64,000 nucleotides of DNA, taken from NCBI GenBank assembly GCA_963693315.1, contig OY856188.1:192412766-192476765 (forward strand), given 5' to 3'. This document shows, in pieces, positions 22,560 to 33,799 of the stretch (within the stretch, counting starts at the first letter, position 1; the number at the start of each line of letters is the position of its first letter). The notes beneath the pieces are model-generated. The model had not been told where the DNA came from. It saw only the letters and a list, made by a program, of their open reading frames with translations, and did not search any database. The stretch comes from Diogma glabrata. Taxonomy: Eukaryota > Arthropoda > Insecta > Diptera > Cylindrotomidae. The translations under genes were made by a program, and so were the position numbers.

Positions 22560-23825
22560 GACTTTTATAAAGAACATAATCCCGACAATCCCGACAAAAA
22601 AACTAATTATGGTTGAATACACAGAGAATATCTTAACACAAAAAAATTATATAATTCAAATCAAAAGCTTACATTAAGTATAATATAATGTTGATCCACT
22701 TGAAATCCATTTAGATGGTTAGCATCTTCAGTAATCTCACTAACAGTCCACCTGAGGAGACATACACAGATAAACGACCGGATGCTGAACTCTATGTATA
22801 TATTTCCCAGTATAATTTCACCGGATTTTGTAGAAAACTATATTTTATTATCTTAAATTCACTTTGAATAATCAAGAACACAAAAATACACAATATAATA
22901 TATCACTTATCAGTTCATTATTTTTTTAGTTTCATTTAAAATTTACAAAATAATTTTGTTACAATAATGATATTTCCAATTTTGATTTTAAAAAATATAA
23001 TCTCCTCGACCGAACAAAATGGTCAAGTATATATAGTAAGATTTTCAGTTTTTGTTTCTCTTTAAATTATCCCTTGCATACACAAATTGTACATTTCCAC
23101 TTCCACATATCATCTCACCAAATAATTTGTTTACAAACCAAAATGTTCATCATTTATGTAGATAAAAAAAACACGTATTATTAATTGACATTGTGACGCA
23201 TCAAGACAATTAACTTAGAAAAAAAAAACGTTAAAATATTATTGATAAGCATAAATGCTTTTATGTTTGTTTTATTTAAAAGGTCGGAATCGAAATAAAT
23301 TAGCAAATTATAAGCGGTCTAATTATAATTATAATTATAATTATAATTATAATTATAATTACTAATTATAATTATCTATAATTTTAGAGCAAAACTCGAA
23401 GTAGTCGGTGGTTACAACTTTATTTACAAAAACTAATTTTAAAATAACTTCTATTTACAGATTTTATATGCACGGTACAACGTTTTGTTCACAATAAATT
23501 ACTTAAACTATTTCGAATATCGCACTTTTTAGGTTAACTATTCAGGTTAAAATAAAACTATTTTTATTCTACAAGAGGTAATTCTTTATATAGGGTTCTG
23601 CATAATTTCTCGATAATTTTTCGAGGTCACTGCCGATTATTCGAGGTAAATCTAAGAATATTCGATAATGTTATTTTTTATACCTAATATGTTGATTTCA
23701 TTCATAAAATCATTCAATTTTATGTTGACCCTGATTCTAAGAAAAGAATATAACCTTGTTTTATTTTTGAAATATTATATATCGAAAATTAAGGTTTTGT
23801 ATTTCATTGCGTTTATGTAGAATCG
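22560..23825. other. AT-rich stretch holding only a microsatellite
   Basis: Apart from the (ATAATT)n tract I see no gene, element end or RNA. Confidence 0.5.
23319..23367. repeat. (ATAATT)n microsatellite
   Basis: About eight units of taatta/ataatt with one interruption (..ttactaatt..), followed by partial units. Confidence 0.95.
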
Positions 23826-23829
23826 TAAT

Positions 23830-24590
23830 ATTACCCTCCACCTAAGCCTGTTCATCCCGAACAGGTGCTAAATCTCTCCTCCAATTGTTGTATCCAAACA
23901 TTTTTTTTTTCTATTTCTCAGACTATTTAATATACTTACAGTCCCTTTCTAAGTCCTTGGCCATAACTTAGTTCTTCATCGGCCCATCTGGATGACTCTA
24001 AAGTCTCAATACTTTTAACGTTTTCCTTATCTTTCCGCTTTGAGTTTTCACCCCTGCGTATCTCCGAGCCATTCTTATTGTCCTTGTTTTCATCTGCGAG
24101 TCATTCCCGTTTGAACCACTTCATTTACGTTGCTCACTTCGTTATGCACCTGAACTTGTTTCCTTTTTAGCTTTCGGCGTTTGTTTAGGCATCTGCGTCA
24201 GTTGACGTCTCTTTCCCTCATCTGTTTGTAACGTGATTCTGGATTTCCCGTTTTACTGCATAGTTACTCTTCGCTGCCAATATCTGTGAACTCCAACAGT
24301 AGTAGCATCTCAACATTATTAACCCTTAGGGTTCCACGTTCAAAATTGAAAACGAGTTCGTTCGTTATCATGAAGTCCATCCCCAAAATGACTGCATCCA
24401 TACTGTTTGCACTAGCGCACCTCTTGTTTATAGCAGTTATTCCCCATTTTTATTTCCGCGATTCTTTAACCTACTATTTCAGCGCATTCTCTTACTCTTG
24501 GAGTTACTGTTTGGAGTTTCAATCCATGTGGTGGGTCCAAAACGCCGTCAAGGATGTCGTGGGTGACATTCCTGCTTAAGATCTTGATGA
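23830..24590 (-). pseudogene. Ty3/gypsy-like aspartyl protease fragment
   Basis: The minus-strand translation of about 24300-24390 is MDAVILGMDFMITNELVFNF followed by ERGTLRVNNVEM. The '(m)d.ILGmDFl..n...id......l' block marks a Ty3/gypsy retropepsin C-terminal half. Upstream (24400-24590) a frame with several stops fits the rest of the protease. Downstream to 23830 is charged linker-like sequence with stops. It lies 3' of the RT/RNase H fragments (25.5-26.8 kb) on the same strand. That order is wrong for a single element, so it comes from a different copy or a rearrangement. Confidence 0.7.
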
Positions 24591-24639
24591 AACTTTGGCA
24601 AATTATCCAGGTTCACTTGAAAATGGAAGATCTGGATTA

Positions 24640-25230
24640 ATTTCAAATTTGGACAAAATAGCGGGGGGGTCTCCCGAACACCTCTAAGTTTAAATCTTCA
24701 ATAACTTCTAATCTCGGCTTATGATCTTATGGAAACTTGGTATATAAGGTTTTAGTGCTGTTTCCAATATTTCTGCTTATAAACTTCCGGTTTGACACTT
24801 CCGGTTAAAAAGTTTTGTTTCCAGGTGTTTATCCCCATCGTAGCCTACAACTACTGATCGATTTTCGTAAAAGCATTAAAGAAACATGAGAAAGATTTTA
24901 TCAGCTTTTGGAGTACATTGGATTAAGGGTTGGGGGGTCCACCATACAACAGGTGGTTTTTTCCATCATATTTTTTATGTTTGTTGGGAGCATACAACAT
25001 TAGTTCGTGAATGAATTTTGATGACACTTTGGAAGAAGATGTAAATATGTATGGCAAGGAACTGATTAGTTTTTGAGCGATAGTGAACAAAGTGGTATGG
25101 GATCCCCCGAGCACCTGTTTTTTTGAAAGCTCAATAACATCTATACCTGATAATCGAATTGGATGAAACATGGTACATAAATTAAAGTATTTGATGGATA
25201 TTAGGTCACCATATATCCAGAACATTATGT
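24640..25230. repeat. Dispersed repeat, inverted relative to 11085-11760
   Basis: The reverse complement shares the landmarks of the 11-kb tandem repeat: 'aggtgtttatccccatcgtagcctac', 'gtccaccatacaac', 'gggagcatacaac', 'gatgacactttggaaga' and 'gagcgatagtgaacaaagtgg'. aaacttccggtttgacacttccgg matches the sequence just past 11700. The 100-codon frame 24923-25225 (-) lies within the repeat and is not considered a gene. Confidence 0.75.
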
Positions 25231-25472
25231 TTCCAGAGCTGTGGTGAAGTCAGCCTATGCATCAGCGTCGCAATATTTTTTTTTAATGTTATTTCAATTT
25301 CCAAATTTTTTAATTTTATAAACCAACACCAAATGCAAATTCAAATTTATTTTTTTTTACTAACAGGCCATCCATTAAATATCATTTTCTTTAATTTGGA
25401 ATTCAGTTTTCTTCTGAGAGCTCACATTAATTGAATGAAATAAGTCATTTAATCCTTTATAATCTCGGATTT

Positions 25473-25985
25473 TCAAAAATCTTTGTCAAAATATCTTGAT
25501 AACAAATCAACCTCATATAGATACTTTCCCAGAACATAAGTTAAATTTAAGGAATAATTCGTTAAACGTAACTTCACCCATTGTAAACGTGGCGATGGAA
25601 TTTTATCTAAATCTTTTTGCATGATGAACTTCTGCATCACATAAACTTCGAGAAGCAAAGCACACCGTCTTTCCATCTTGCATTAGTCAACACCCTAAGC
25701 CGCGCTTAGAGTGCGTAGATGCATCCGTTTCTATGTTGATGTCTTTTGAAACATTAAAAGGTTTTTAATGTTTGGGCACAATTCTTGGTAAACAATTCTT
25801 TAATTTTATCAAGACACTCTGCATGCGATGGTAGGGTAGCCATTCAAAAATTATTTTTTTATGTAATAATTGACGAAATGGTTAAGAAATTGATGAATTG
25901 AATGGTTGAGAAAGATTGGGAACGAAATTTCTAACGTAATTAATCATTCCTAATAATTTTTGGAAATTTTTTTTGGCTAGATGTT
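25473..25985 (-). pseudogene. Ty3/gypsy RT C-terminus and RNase H fragment
   Basis: On the minus strand: KLLGMINYVRNFVPNLSQPF (about 25880-25960), the RT-end 'flG..nY..kFipnls' block; then DINIETDASTHSKRGLG and QDGKTVCFASRSL (25680-25740), the RNase H active-site region. The open frame 25473-25676 follows with DKIPSPRLQWVKLRLTNYSL and GKYLYEVDLLSRYF, matching '..P.Rlqr..l.l..y......pGk...vaD.LSR'. Frameshifts occur between blocks. The rest of RT lies beyond an insertion at 26660-26790. Confidence 0.85.
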
Positions 25986-26659
25986 CAATTTCCAATTTTT
26001 TTTTAAAGTACGGAACCTACTTTGAAAAAGTAAAAACGGGACCCTATTGGTGAGACTTCGGTGTCTGACCGAATTTCTACATAATCGATTGACTCACGAA
26101 CTACAAGTGCTATCAACTTGAAATTATTAAATGTGTTTTTCCACAAAAAAATTTCAAATATTTGTTATTATCTATATTTTATGCATATTGATAAGGGGAT
26201 AGTAAAACAAAAGTTTCTTTTAAGGAATCGAGTTTGGTTTAGAAAAATCGAAAAAGATGGAGATATTTCGAAAATAAATGTCAAAGAATTTTCGACTGCT
26301 TTGTTTTTGAGTTATTGCTAATTGCTGTCCCCCCCTTAACTTTTACCATTACAAAAGGAAAAGAAAACACGGTTGTAGGAATTTTGCATAAAAAACCGTT
26401 TTTTTTGTTCTGGTTGTTATAATATCAAATGTTCATTGGAGGGGGTTTAATGGAGAAATTTTGAAAAAAAATTATTATTAATAATTATTTAATTATGTCA
26501 AGTGGGGTTTCATGTGAAAGGTGATTGTTGTTTGTAGTGCAAACCAATTGTTTTTGTAATTTTCGAAAGCACCGTTTTTGGATTATTTTTAAAATTGTGT
26601 TTAAGAGAAGAACTATTCTCGTAGAGTAATATATATACGGAACCCTAGAAGAGTCCGAC
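25986..26659. mobile_element. Insertion within the gypsy RT, class unknown
   Basis: RT homology ends at about 26660 (..HDRMLAIKK) and resumes at about 25985 (EIEHLAKK). The 0.67 kb between begins 'gtacggaacctac' and ends 'tatacggaaccctagaagagtccgac'. GTACGGAACCCT-type motifs are frequent at edges of insect non-autonomous elements. An open frame of 67 codons (26118-26321) has no recognised domain. Confidence 0.6.
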
Positions 26660-26800
26660 TTTTTTTAATTGCTAACATTCTATCGTGATTGCAAGAAATC
26701 CCTTCTTCCGAAATTTTACGCCCTAAATATTTGACCTGTTGGAATTTATATTGCAATTTGTTACCATTGATTTTAATATTTTTTCACGTGCCCTATCGTG
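26660..26800 (-). pseudogene. Ty3/gypsy RT fragment (thumb side)
   Basis: KILKINGNKLQYKFQQVKYL and GRKISEEGISCNHDRMLAI read continuously on the minus strand, matching 'l...KC.f....v.fLGh.vs..Gi..d..kv.aI'. It continues the fragment at 25473-25985 once the intervening insertion is left out. Confidence 0.8.
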
Positions 26801-26829
26801 CCGATTTTTTAATTAAAAAAAACAGTGAA

Positions 26830-27112
26830 GTGCGAATAAAACTCGATTGAGGTGTAAAACGGGGAAAAGAATACGTTTGAGGAATGGTGGATCTGATTTC
26901 ATCCGAGAAAAGCTGTTGACGATATTTATAAAAACAACGAGATCAGCAACGATGTTATAGGGAATCAAATTTTGATGTTAAATTTCAATCACCTACAATT
27001 TGTATAGCACGATTTTAAACAGAGTCTTAAAGAGCCAGGATGGAAACAGATGCAGCGCCCCAAACTTGATAACAATACTCCATACACGGTCGAAAATATT
27101 GCGCAATCGGCT
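26830..27112 (-). pseudogene. CR1/Jockey-like LINE, C-terminal RT region
   Basis: The minus-strand translation includes RPCMEYCYQVWGAASVSILA and, in another frame, FINIVNSFSRMKSDPPFLKR. These correspond to 'iRPclEYcs.vW.gap...l' and 'lf.ryf.G.cs.Ei...iPp.lkr' at the end of LINE RTs. A related copy occurs at 52740-52975. It probably continues the fragment at 28450-28735, split by about 1.3 kb of inserted DNA. Confidence 0.65.
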
Positions 27113-28449
27113 TTTATATTGATACCTACGGTATCTATTATCCAAGGGTTTACTTTAAATTTTTAAAATTATACAGGAATGTACGGATTAAACGCGGACT
27201 CTTACACGGAAAAAATCTCTAATGTAAAATAATTTAATTTTAGTCACCATGACTAAGAGAACAAACAAAATAATTTACTATAACTAACATGCAACTAAAA
27301 AGTAAAAAACTAACAATGATAGAAGTGATTATTTAAAAAGTGTGTTGATTGTATTCTTGTGTTGCATCAATTTCCAGTTAATATTTATATTAGACGTCAA
27401 AAATATTCCTTTCAGCAAACAATCATATTCAGGCTACAACCGTAGCTGTTCAACGTAGCAATATTAGCAATAGCGGACGTATAAGACCTTTAGACATTTC
27501 GGTGCAACCAAAATGTGACACTTTCAAAATAAAATACACATTTCATGTCGTGATTACAGAAAAAATCCATATGTGTTACGGTCGTATCCATTCCAGCAAC
27601 AATGTAGAAAGTGTAATTTAATATAAATTGTGGAACGACTCACCCAATCAGCAACGTTGGCCCATTTTGTGCACGGCCTTTGCTTTAAAACTCTATACCA
27701 ATAAAATTCCGGAACACCTTGTGTAAACAATTAATTCAATATGCTGATTCATATAGGTTGGGCCCTTTTAAATTTTTCTCATCTGGTCTTTCTCGAACCA
27801 CCGCCATATCGTTTGAAACGTTTTAATTTGTTCTTTGTTTCAGTTATATTATTTTTATTTTAGCACAATAAATTTTTAACAGGAATGAAAAATGTTCACT
27901 TTTTGATTTTAATCCACATAAATCAATCTACTTTTAAGTTCTAATCATTACTCTTAACTCTAGAGTTAGAGTTTAATTTTTATTTAATTTTTAAATCTCG
28001 ACTTCGAGAAACAATATTTTTATTTTAAATCTTAGTTACAACTCAAAAAAATTGCAAATTGTTTTTCTAGTTATAATTTTTAAAATTAAAATAAACAAGA
28101 GAGTGTAGAGTTGATTGTATTATTAACTCTTCTGTTTCATTTTTATTTAAGCAAAAACATAATAATAAGATTCGAAACGATTTGCAAAGAGAATTCAATA
28201 ACAAAAACTATTATAACCTTGATGTTTTTACAGGGAGTCCGAAGATTAGGTATACTGATTGATTGTTAATAAAAATGTTTATGAAAAATGTAATGATGTC
28301 CCATCATATATGAAAAATGGAAAAGTATGTTGATCAGGACTGTTAGGTTTTTGTTCAAACGATGTATGTTTAACAACATGTAATTTGGCGGGCATAACAA
28401 ATATTAAATAGGACTTATAAATGATAAACTGAAACGAATTAAATTATTG
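27113..28449. mobile_element. Insertion splitting the LINE fragment
   Basis: The left edge carries gatacctacggtatc and atccaagggttta, matching (reversed) the edge of the 1.9-kb insertion in BEL integrase (17640-17800). Two independent host elements interrupted next to the same sequence supports a shared mobile element. The rest is AT-rich with no recognised coding sequence, and the right boundary is approximate. Confidence 0.5.
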
Positions 28450-28735
28450 AATTGATACGAAGTAAAATATTTTTTACATCTATTGAGGAGGCCGAGTTTT
28501 CTTGACGCGCTCTTTGCCATTGCCATTATATGATCGTTCCAGAGTAGTTCATTGAAAATTGTGACTCCCAATACGCGAATGCTTTCACATTCGTGTATTT
28601 ATTCGTCACACATACTAATTGAAATATCATTGGAGAACTCGGTGTTTGATCTGTAAACAATTTCAATAGTTGTGTTTTAGTGGAATTAAAATTGACAAAT
28701 TTTTGTCACCGCAATCGGCAACTTTTTCTAGGTCC
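28450..28735 (-). pseudogene. CR1/Jockey-like LINE RT fragment
   Basis: The minus-strand translation reads LNEDLEKVADCGDKNLVNFN after small frame changes, then STKTQLLKLF, IRVLGVTIFNELLWNDHI and MAKSASRKLGLLN. This matches the '..DL......W...NlvqFN..KTq......' and '.LGv.......W..Hi..iaK.aS.kLG.L' blocks of LINE RTs. The upstream catalytic part is absent. Confidence 0.78.
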
Positions 28736-29269
28736 TCATTAACGTCTCTAGGTCTCATTTGCTACTATATATAGTAGTCATTCGCAGTCAACGATCCAAT
28801 TATGAAAATGTTAAGATTAACAATACTCAGGACTCGCATGTTATAAATCACATATGGTTCTTAGAACTACCACAGCTGTTGCTCGGCGTACGATAAAGTT
28901 ACAAACTATACAATTACTGGCGTAATGATCCGTCGTATTATAAATAGTTGTGATTGATTACCTTTCGCTGTCGCAACTATATTGTTACGATTACAGAAAA
29001 ATCTAGACGATTACAGAAAAATCTAGACGATTACGGTCACTTCCAGGAAAATCAAATCAACAAAATACTACAACAAATTAATGAAATCAACAGTATTGTT
29101 GTTGTTGTACATATTCTTAGAATTAAGGTCTACATAAAACAAATGATTTTATGAATCAAATCAACGTAACGTAAAATAATCGAATATTCTAATATTTTCT
29201 CAAGGTTTCTAAAAAGTGACCGCGAAATTTCTAGAGATTAAGCAGAATGTATATAAGAAAATTACCTCT
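28736..29269. other. No gene seen; contains a 20-bp tandem repeat
   Basis: 28989-29034 holds 2.3 copies of GATTACAGAAAAATCTAGAC. The open frame across it (28954-29154) is inflated by the repeat and shows no domain. Confidence 0.6.
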
Positions 29270-29530
29270 TGTAGTTTTTAATTAGGTTTATTTTGAACGT
29301 GGTCTACTGGAAATTTCTATAATAAACCGTAGGAGTTTCTGAAACTGTTGAAAGAATATTCTAGCTAGGAATATTGTTTGCTGTATTGTTTTCCTATTGT
29401 TGTGGAACAATTAAGTTGTTGAATACTTAATAAAACCTGGTGTTTGTGCTTACTAATCAGTGATCGAACTCTGAAGAGATTTGGGAATTGCGTTTATCGA
29501 ATTGTAAGTTAGGCCAATTCGAAGGAAGTT
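29270..29530 (+). repeat. LTR-like dispersed repeat, copy 2 (forward)
   Basis: It matches 22310-22555 in reverse orientation, including TTGAATACTTAATAAAACCT and the region beyond. It carries TATA-like and AATAAA signals compatible with an LTR. No internal retrotransposon sequence adjoins it, so it may be a solo LTR. Confidence 0.62.
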
Positions 29531-31538
29531 TGGAAAAACGTAACAATATCATAGATTGAAAACAATCGAAGAAGTTTCTGTTTTTTTGTAATAACTATAA
29601 TGTTACTTGGGTGTTGTCATAAAATATAAAGTATTAATCAATATATTATAACGGACATTTCATAGTTTGATACAACAATAGCGAAGTTTAATAAAAAGAA
29701 AGCGAGAAATTGTAACAATTAATATCCTGTAATAAAAAAAGTAACGTTCGTCCTCTTAGTTTTTTTTGTAAACTTAATTCTATCCTTATTTATTAACATT
29801 TTCCTTTTAAAGATAGTTTTAAAACTAATAATTAAAACGTCAGATTTTATATGTTTTCAACAGGAGGATAGTAGTTGAAAGCTTCGATTTTGTAGTCTGC
29901 ATATAAAGATATTTAACTGCCATCATTATTATTAGTGTCATCGTTTATTATTTATTTAAGACTATGTTGTACAAATTGTAGGTACAGTTTGATAGCTATC
30001 TGACATAAATCATTAATCGAAAAAAGTCTAGCAACAGTGAACAGAAAAATGATAAGTTTTTAATGAGGTTGCATTAAAGTCAAATTTGTTAATGAGAGCA
30101 TCATTTGTAACGTATCAAAGACAATAATGATCTTATACCTGATAACCTAAATGGTTTCCTTCAGATTATATTTTAATTATTCATTTAAAACAACTGAGTC
30201 AATTTTAGTTTCAGGTTTTCTTAGTCCTTGCTCTCCTTGTTTTCTTAGTCCTTAGAACATGCTCTTTCTACTTTAGTTTAGAATCCAAAGTCATGTTTAA
30301 CGCAGTCCCTAAAACACTTTCTTGTTTAAATTGCATCAATTTTCTTTACCGTCGAATATTTTTCATCATACTTAATGCTGAAATGGGAGAAGTCCATGTG
30401 TTAACGTGAAAGTGTTTCCTGCCACCACTTAAGGATTCGCTAGATAGAGATCTCAAGTTTCTCTCAAGAGAACAAATTTTTAATGAACTAATTAAATGTT
30501 ATCGATTATTGTCCCTTCCTTTTTGTTAATAGTTATACTCGGACTACTATTGCTCAGGTTTTTTAATGAAAACTAGGTATGTTTGGTGCTAATTATACAG
30601 TTTTAAATATGACATGCTGATATACACCAGTATCAAAGGACTTATAAAGTTTCGATGATACGTTTAGGAATCATATTTGGGTTTCCACATTTTATTTTTT
30701 TCAAAAAATTATAAAGATTGTCTTAAGCATTTGACGCTTTTAAAAACAGCTAAAAAATTCAAACGACTGTAAATTCGAGATCAGTTCACAATGTTACTAG
30801 CCACACATTTGCTGAAGAAAGGATCACCCTTCATAGGATCAATAAAAATTCCGACTACTCATCGACATTTTTTCTATTCCGTATTTTCTAGTATCCAATT
30901 GAACACAAATTTATGCAAAAGTCAAACAAAAGGAATCCAATTTATTCAACAGATTTTATTAAGGTGCGCACCCACTCATCATCTCACTATTTGTGATTTT
31001 ATTCTTACAATATATAATCTAAATAATCTTTGATTGATTTTAAAAAATTACTATAATATTTTTAAGTTCGATAAATAATGGATTTTTTTTCTACATTTAA
31101 TAATAAATAATCATAGGGTAAAATATTTTATCCTGAAGCAAGAAATAAGATTATATCATTGTTTTGTTAAATCGAAAAGAAATGAAAAAGAAATTTCGAG
31201 GAGGTAAAACCTATTCGTTTCGTTAGAATTTATAAACCAGATTTAATCCGGAGTTCTAAAACGTTTCTCGGAAATTGGCGCTTTTTTTCGGCTCGAAAAA
31301 CTTCCGTTCATATTCCATGTCAACGAGTTCTAGCTCGTTCGTTTTTTATTCTCCATCATCTTTGCTTATTAAATCTAAGATCAAACGCATTTTTTTTTGT
31401 TATTTACGTTTGATTTAACATTTTGTGCAAGGCCTACTGATAGTGACCCGTAAGTTGCACTTCGATCGCTGATAATAACGAGCTACTGTTTCTTGTTACG
31501 GCATATATATTCAGAATTTAAGAATAAAAAATAATTGT
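29531..31538. other. AT-rich stretch without a recognised gene
   Basis: About 2 kb. The longest frame (30791-31033, 80 codons) shows no recognisable domain. No repeat pair or RNA gene was found. Confidence 0.5.
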
Positions 31539-31747
31539 GAGATGGTACCACGCTGCCTTAATCCAGAGTCAACTTTTAAACACTTTAATAACTCGTTCTT
31601 TAGCCTGTCACAGCATTGGAACTTTCTTGGTATCATTCTACATAGTAATACCAGCTGATCCATAATTCCCATTGAAGTCAAAGCAGTTCATAGATTCTCT
31701 CGCTTGAGATAGTCGTAGACCTGTTGAATGAAATCAATGAAAAGGTG
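31539..31747 (-). pseudogene. Antisense fragment of the RTE element (RT motifs A-B)
   Basis: The reverse complement aligns to 9587-9790 of the nearly intact RTE copy: ttttcattgatttcattcaa, 'aatgggaatt', 'tccaatgctgtg' and 'gttgactctggattaag'. It covers RT from motif A to motif B. Many substitutions and small indels make it an old copy, truncated at both ends. Confidence 0.8.
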
Positions 31748-32342
31748 TTAAGGGCGATATCAAACGCAAAGAACTTTAGACAAAATATCCTCTTAACATT
31801 TACTTTTAAATGAGTTAAGCTTATCTTCTAATTTTAACTCCATGGTTATTTGCTAGTGATTTGAAAATTTGTAGTCCTTAAATTTTGAGCCAATGTTGAA
31901 CCTGGTTTAGGGAATCGAAAATGATCTTTGTTTTTTAAATCACATAGATGTACTTTTGGTCCATATGTATTTATTTTAATAAGATGGAAATAAATGTCTT
32001 TTTATTTTAAAAATAAAATAATATGAGTGCAATAAATACTTGTTATGTTAGGATCCCTTAACATTACATCTACACTGAAAGAAAAAAACAACCTCTTTTG
32101 TGCCAGCTGAATGGTTTCTGTCACAATAACCTCAAACTCGGTTGTTTTATCTACAAAAACCAGGAAAAGATCAAAATTAAATAAAAAAAATCTTCTAAAA
32201 TACAGGATTTGGTAAATCGAAAGTTTTCGTTAACGACTATAACACCCATACTAAAACTATGGATTTCTTAAAAAATAGAAAGACCGAGGCCTTCTTCTTT
32301 ACGCTCAAAGAATTAAGAAAAGATGTTCTGCTGCTGAAATAA

Positions 32343-32534
32343 GTTAACGGAGTATACTCTGAAGACGAAATCCACCATGAATTGTCAATTTTTTTCCCAA
32401 AAATAAAAATAACTAAAATTCTCAGATACACATCCGAATGGGCAAAAAATAATAATGTATCACAGAATATTTTCTCTGTTCACTTCGAATCTGAACAAGA
32501 TCTATCTGATTTATTACGTTTACGAAAAACTTAG
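32343..32534 (+). pseudogene. Jockey-type ORF1 (gag-like) fragment
   Basis: 64 codons to a TAG: VYSEDEIHHELSIFFPKIKI, TKILRYTSEWAKNNNVSQNI, then FSVHFESEQDLSDLL. The pattern '..v...l......kI.r......n......vhFe...dl..Ll' matches the region before the zinc knuckles in Jockey-like gag (PRE_C2HC type). The knuckles themselves are missing. Confidence 0.6.
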
Positions 32535-32539
32535 GTTCC

Positions 32540-33060
32540 CAGTTGACAAATTCACGACAACAAGGAACGACAGCATCAATGGTATGGCTATCTTCCTCAG
32601 AGACAGTGTAAAGTTTAAAACGATCCCTTTCCTAAGTGACATCAAATCTTGTACCCTCATAGAAATCAATCTCACTGGAGAATTCGGCAGAAATAGAAGC
32701 CTACTTTTAGGAGCAATCTATTTTCCCGGAAACCTGCGTGCAAAACTAATACCAGAATTAAATAAACTTGCTAACCTACTAAAAACACGCGATGAGGTAA
32801 TTCTGAGGGGGGAATTCAACGCCAGACATCCAATGTGGAGAGACAGCATCAAAAACCTAAACGAAATTCATTTGGCCTCTACTCTGGAGAATCTGGACTG
32901 GCTGGAATATGAGATAATTAACCCAATGGATGGATTCAACGTTTCCAAGGTCCCCATCGTATATCTTCATTGTGTACTCCTGTATTGTCAACAAAAATTT
33001 AGGTTAGTCTAATTTTACCGGCAAAAAAGGGCGTAGGACAATCAGACCACTTCTCTATAC
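32540..33060 (+). pseudogene. Jockey-type apurinic-like endonuclease
   Basis: The translation shows SINGMAIFLRDSVKFKTIPF, then LLGAIYFPGNLRAKLIPELN and DEVILRGEFNARHPMWRDS. After a frameshift comes GVGQSDHFSILLEI. The 'GG.aif.r', 'iY.Pg', 'GDFNAkH..W' and 'SDH' blocks of the LINE endonuclease are all present. The aspartate of GDFN is replaced (GEFN here), so a catalytic-site residue is altered. The N-terminal part is deleted. Confidence 0.82.
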
Positions 33061-33799
33061 TCTTAGAAATCAACATGGAGCATCGAGCCCCTATGCGAAC
33101 CCAAGTATATAAAATCCTTCAAAAGGGCTGACTGGAATCTATACAGATCGGATCTCAAACTTTTTGCCTCAACTATCGAAACCCCCTTGAATAGAAATCT
33201 ATCCAACTCAGAAATCGACACGAACATTGAAGCCCTAAGCTCGGTAATCACCCAAGCTATGTTTAAATACACCCACCTTATCAACCCCAAAAATTTCAAA
33301 TACTCCAACCTCTCAGAATTAGCAAAGAAAATGGTTAAATTTAGAAAGTTCTGGTTGAATAAACTTAAAAGAATTTTCCACAAACATTTAAACAGGGTCA
33401 ATGCGGAATATTTAGAATTAAAAGCCAGAATTGATTGCCTCAACGTTTGCTTAAGAAATAGAATTTCAATGGAATTGAATAAAAAAATTGAAGAAACATA
33501 CTGAGTTCCATTAAACCATCACCTCAAGCATTCAAGGAAATTGATAGGAAATGCCGAAAACATAATATAATTCTAGATCCCAGCTCGGACTGGAATAACA
33601 CCTATGCGGATGTAAAAGACAAACTCAAGGCATTCGAACTATGTATATTATAGAGACCGGTGTAATAACTCAATCGTCTCTGAAGCAAACGTGGTGTGGG
33701 ACAGCCTTGCCGACGCAGATCCTGTAAACTTAAAACTCCTTTTCCACGATCTTGACCTCAAACCCGGGTAAACCCGATATATTCTGCAATAAATCCGAA

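Noticed and set aside
22310..29530. The two LTR-like repeats as the LTR pair of one gypsy element
   Set aside because: They are in opposite orientation, and the coding order between them does not fit one element.
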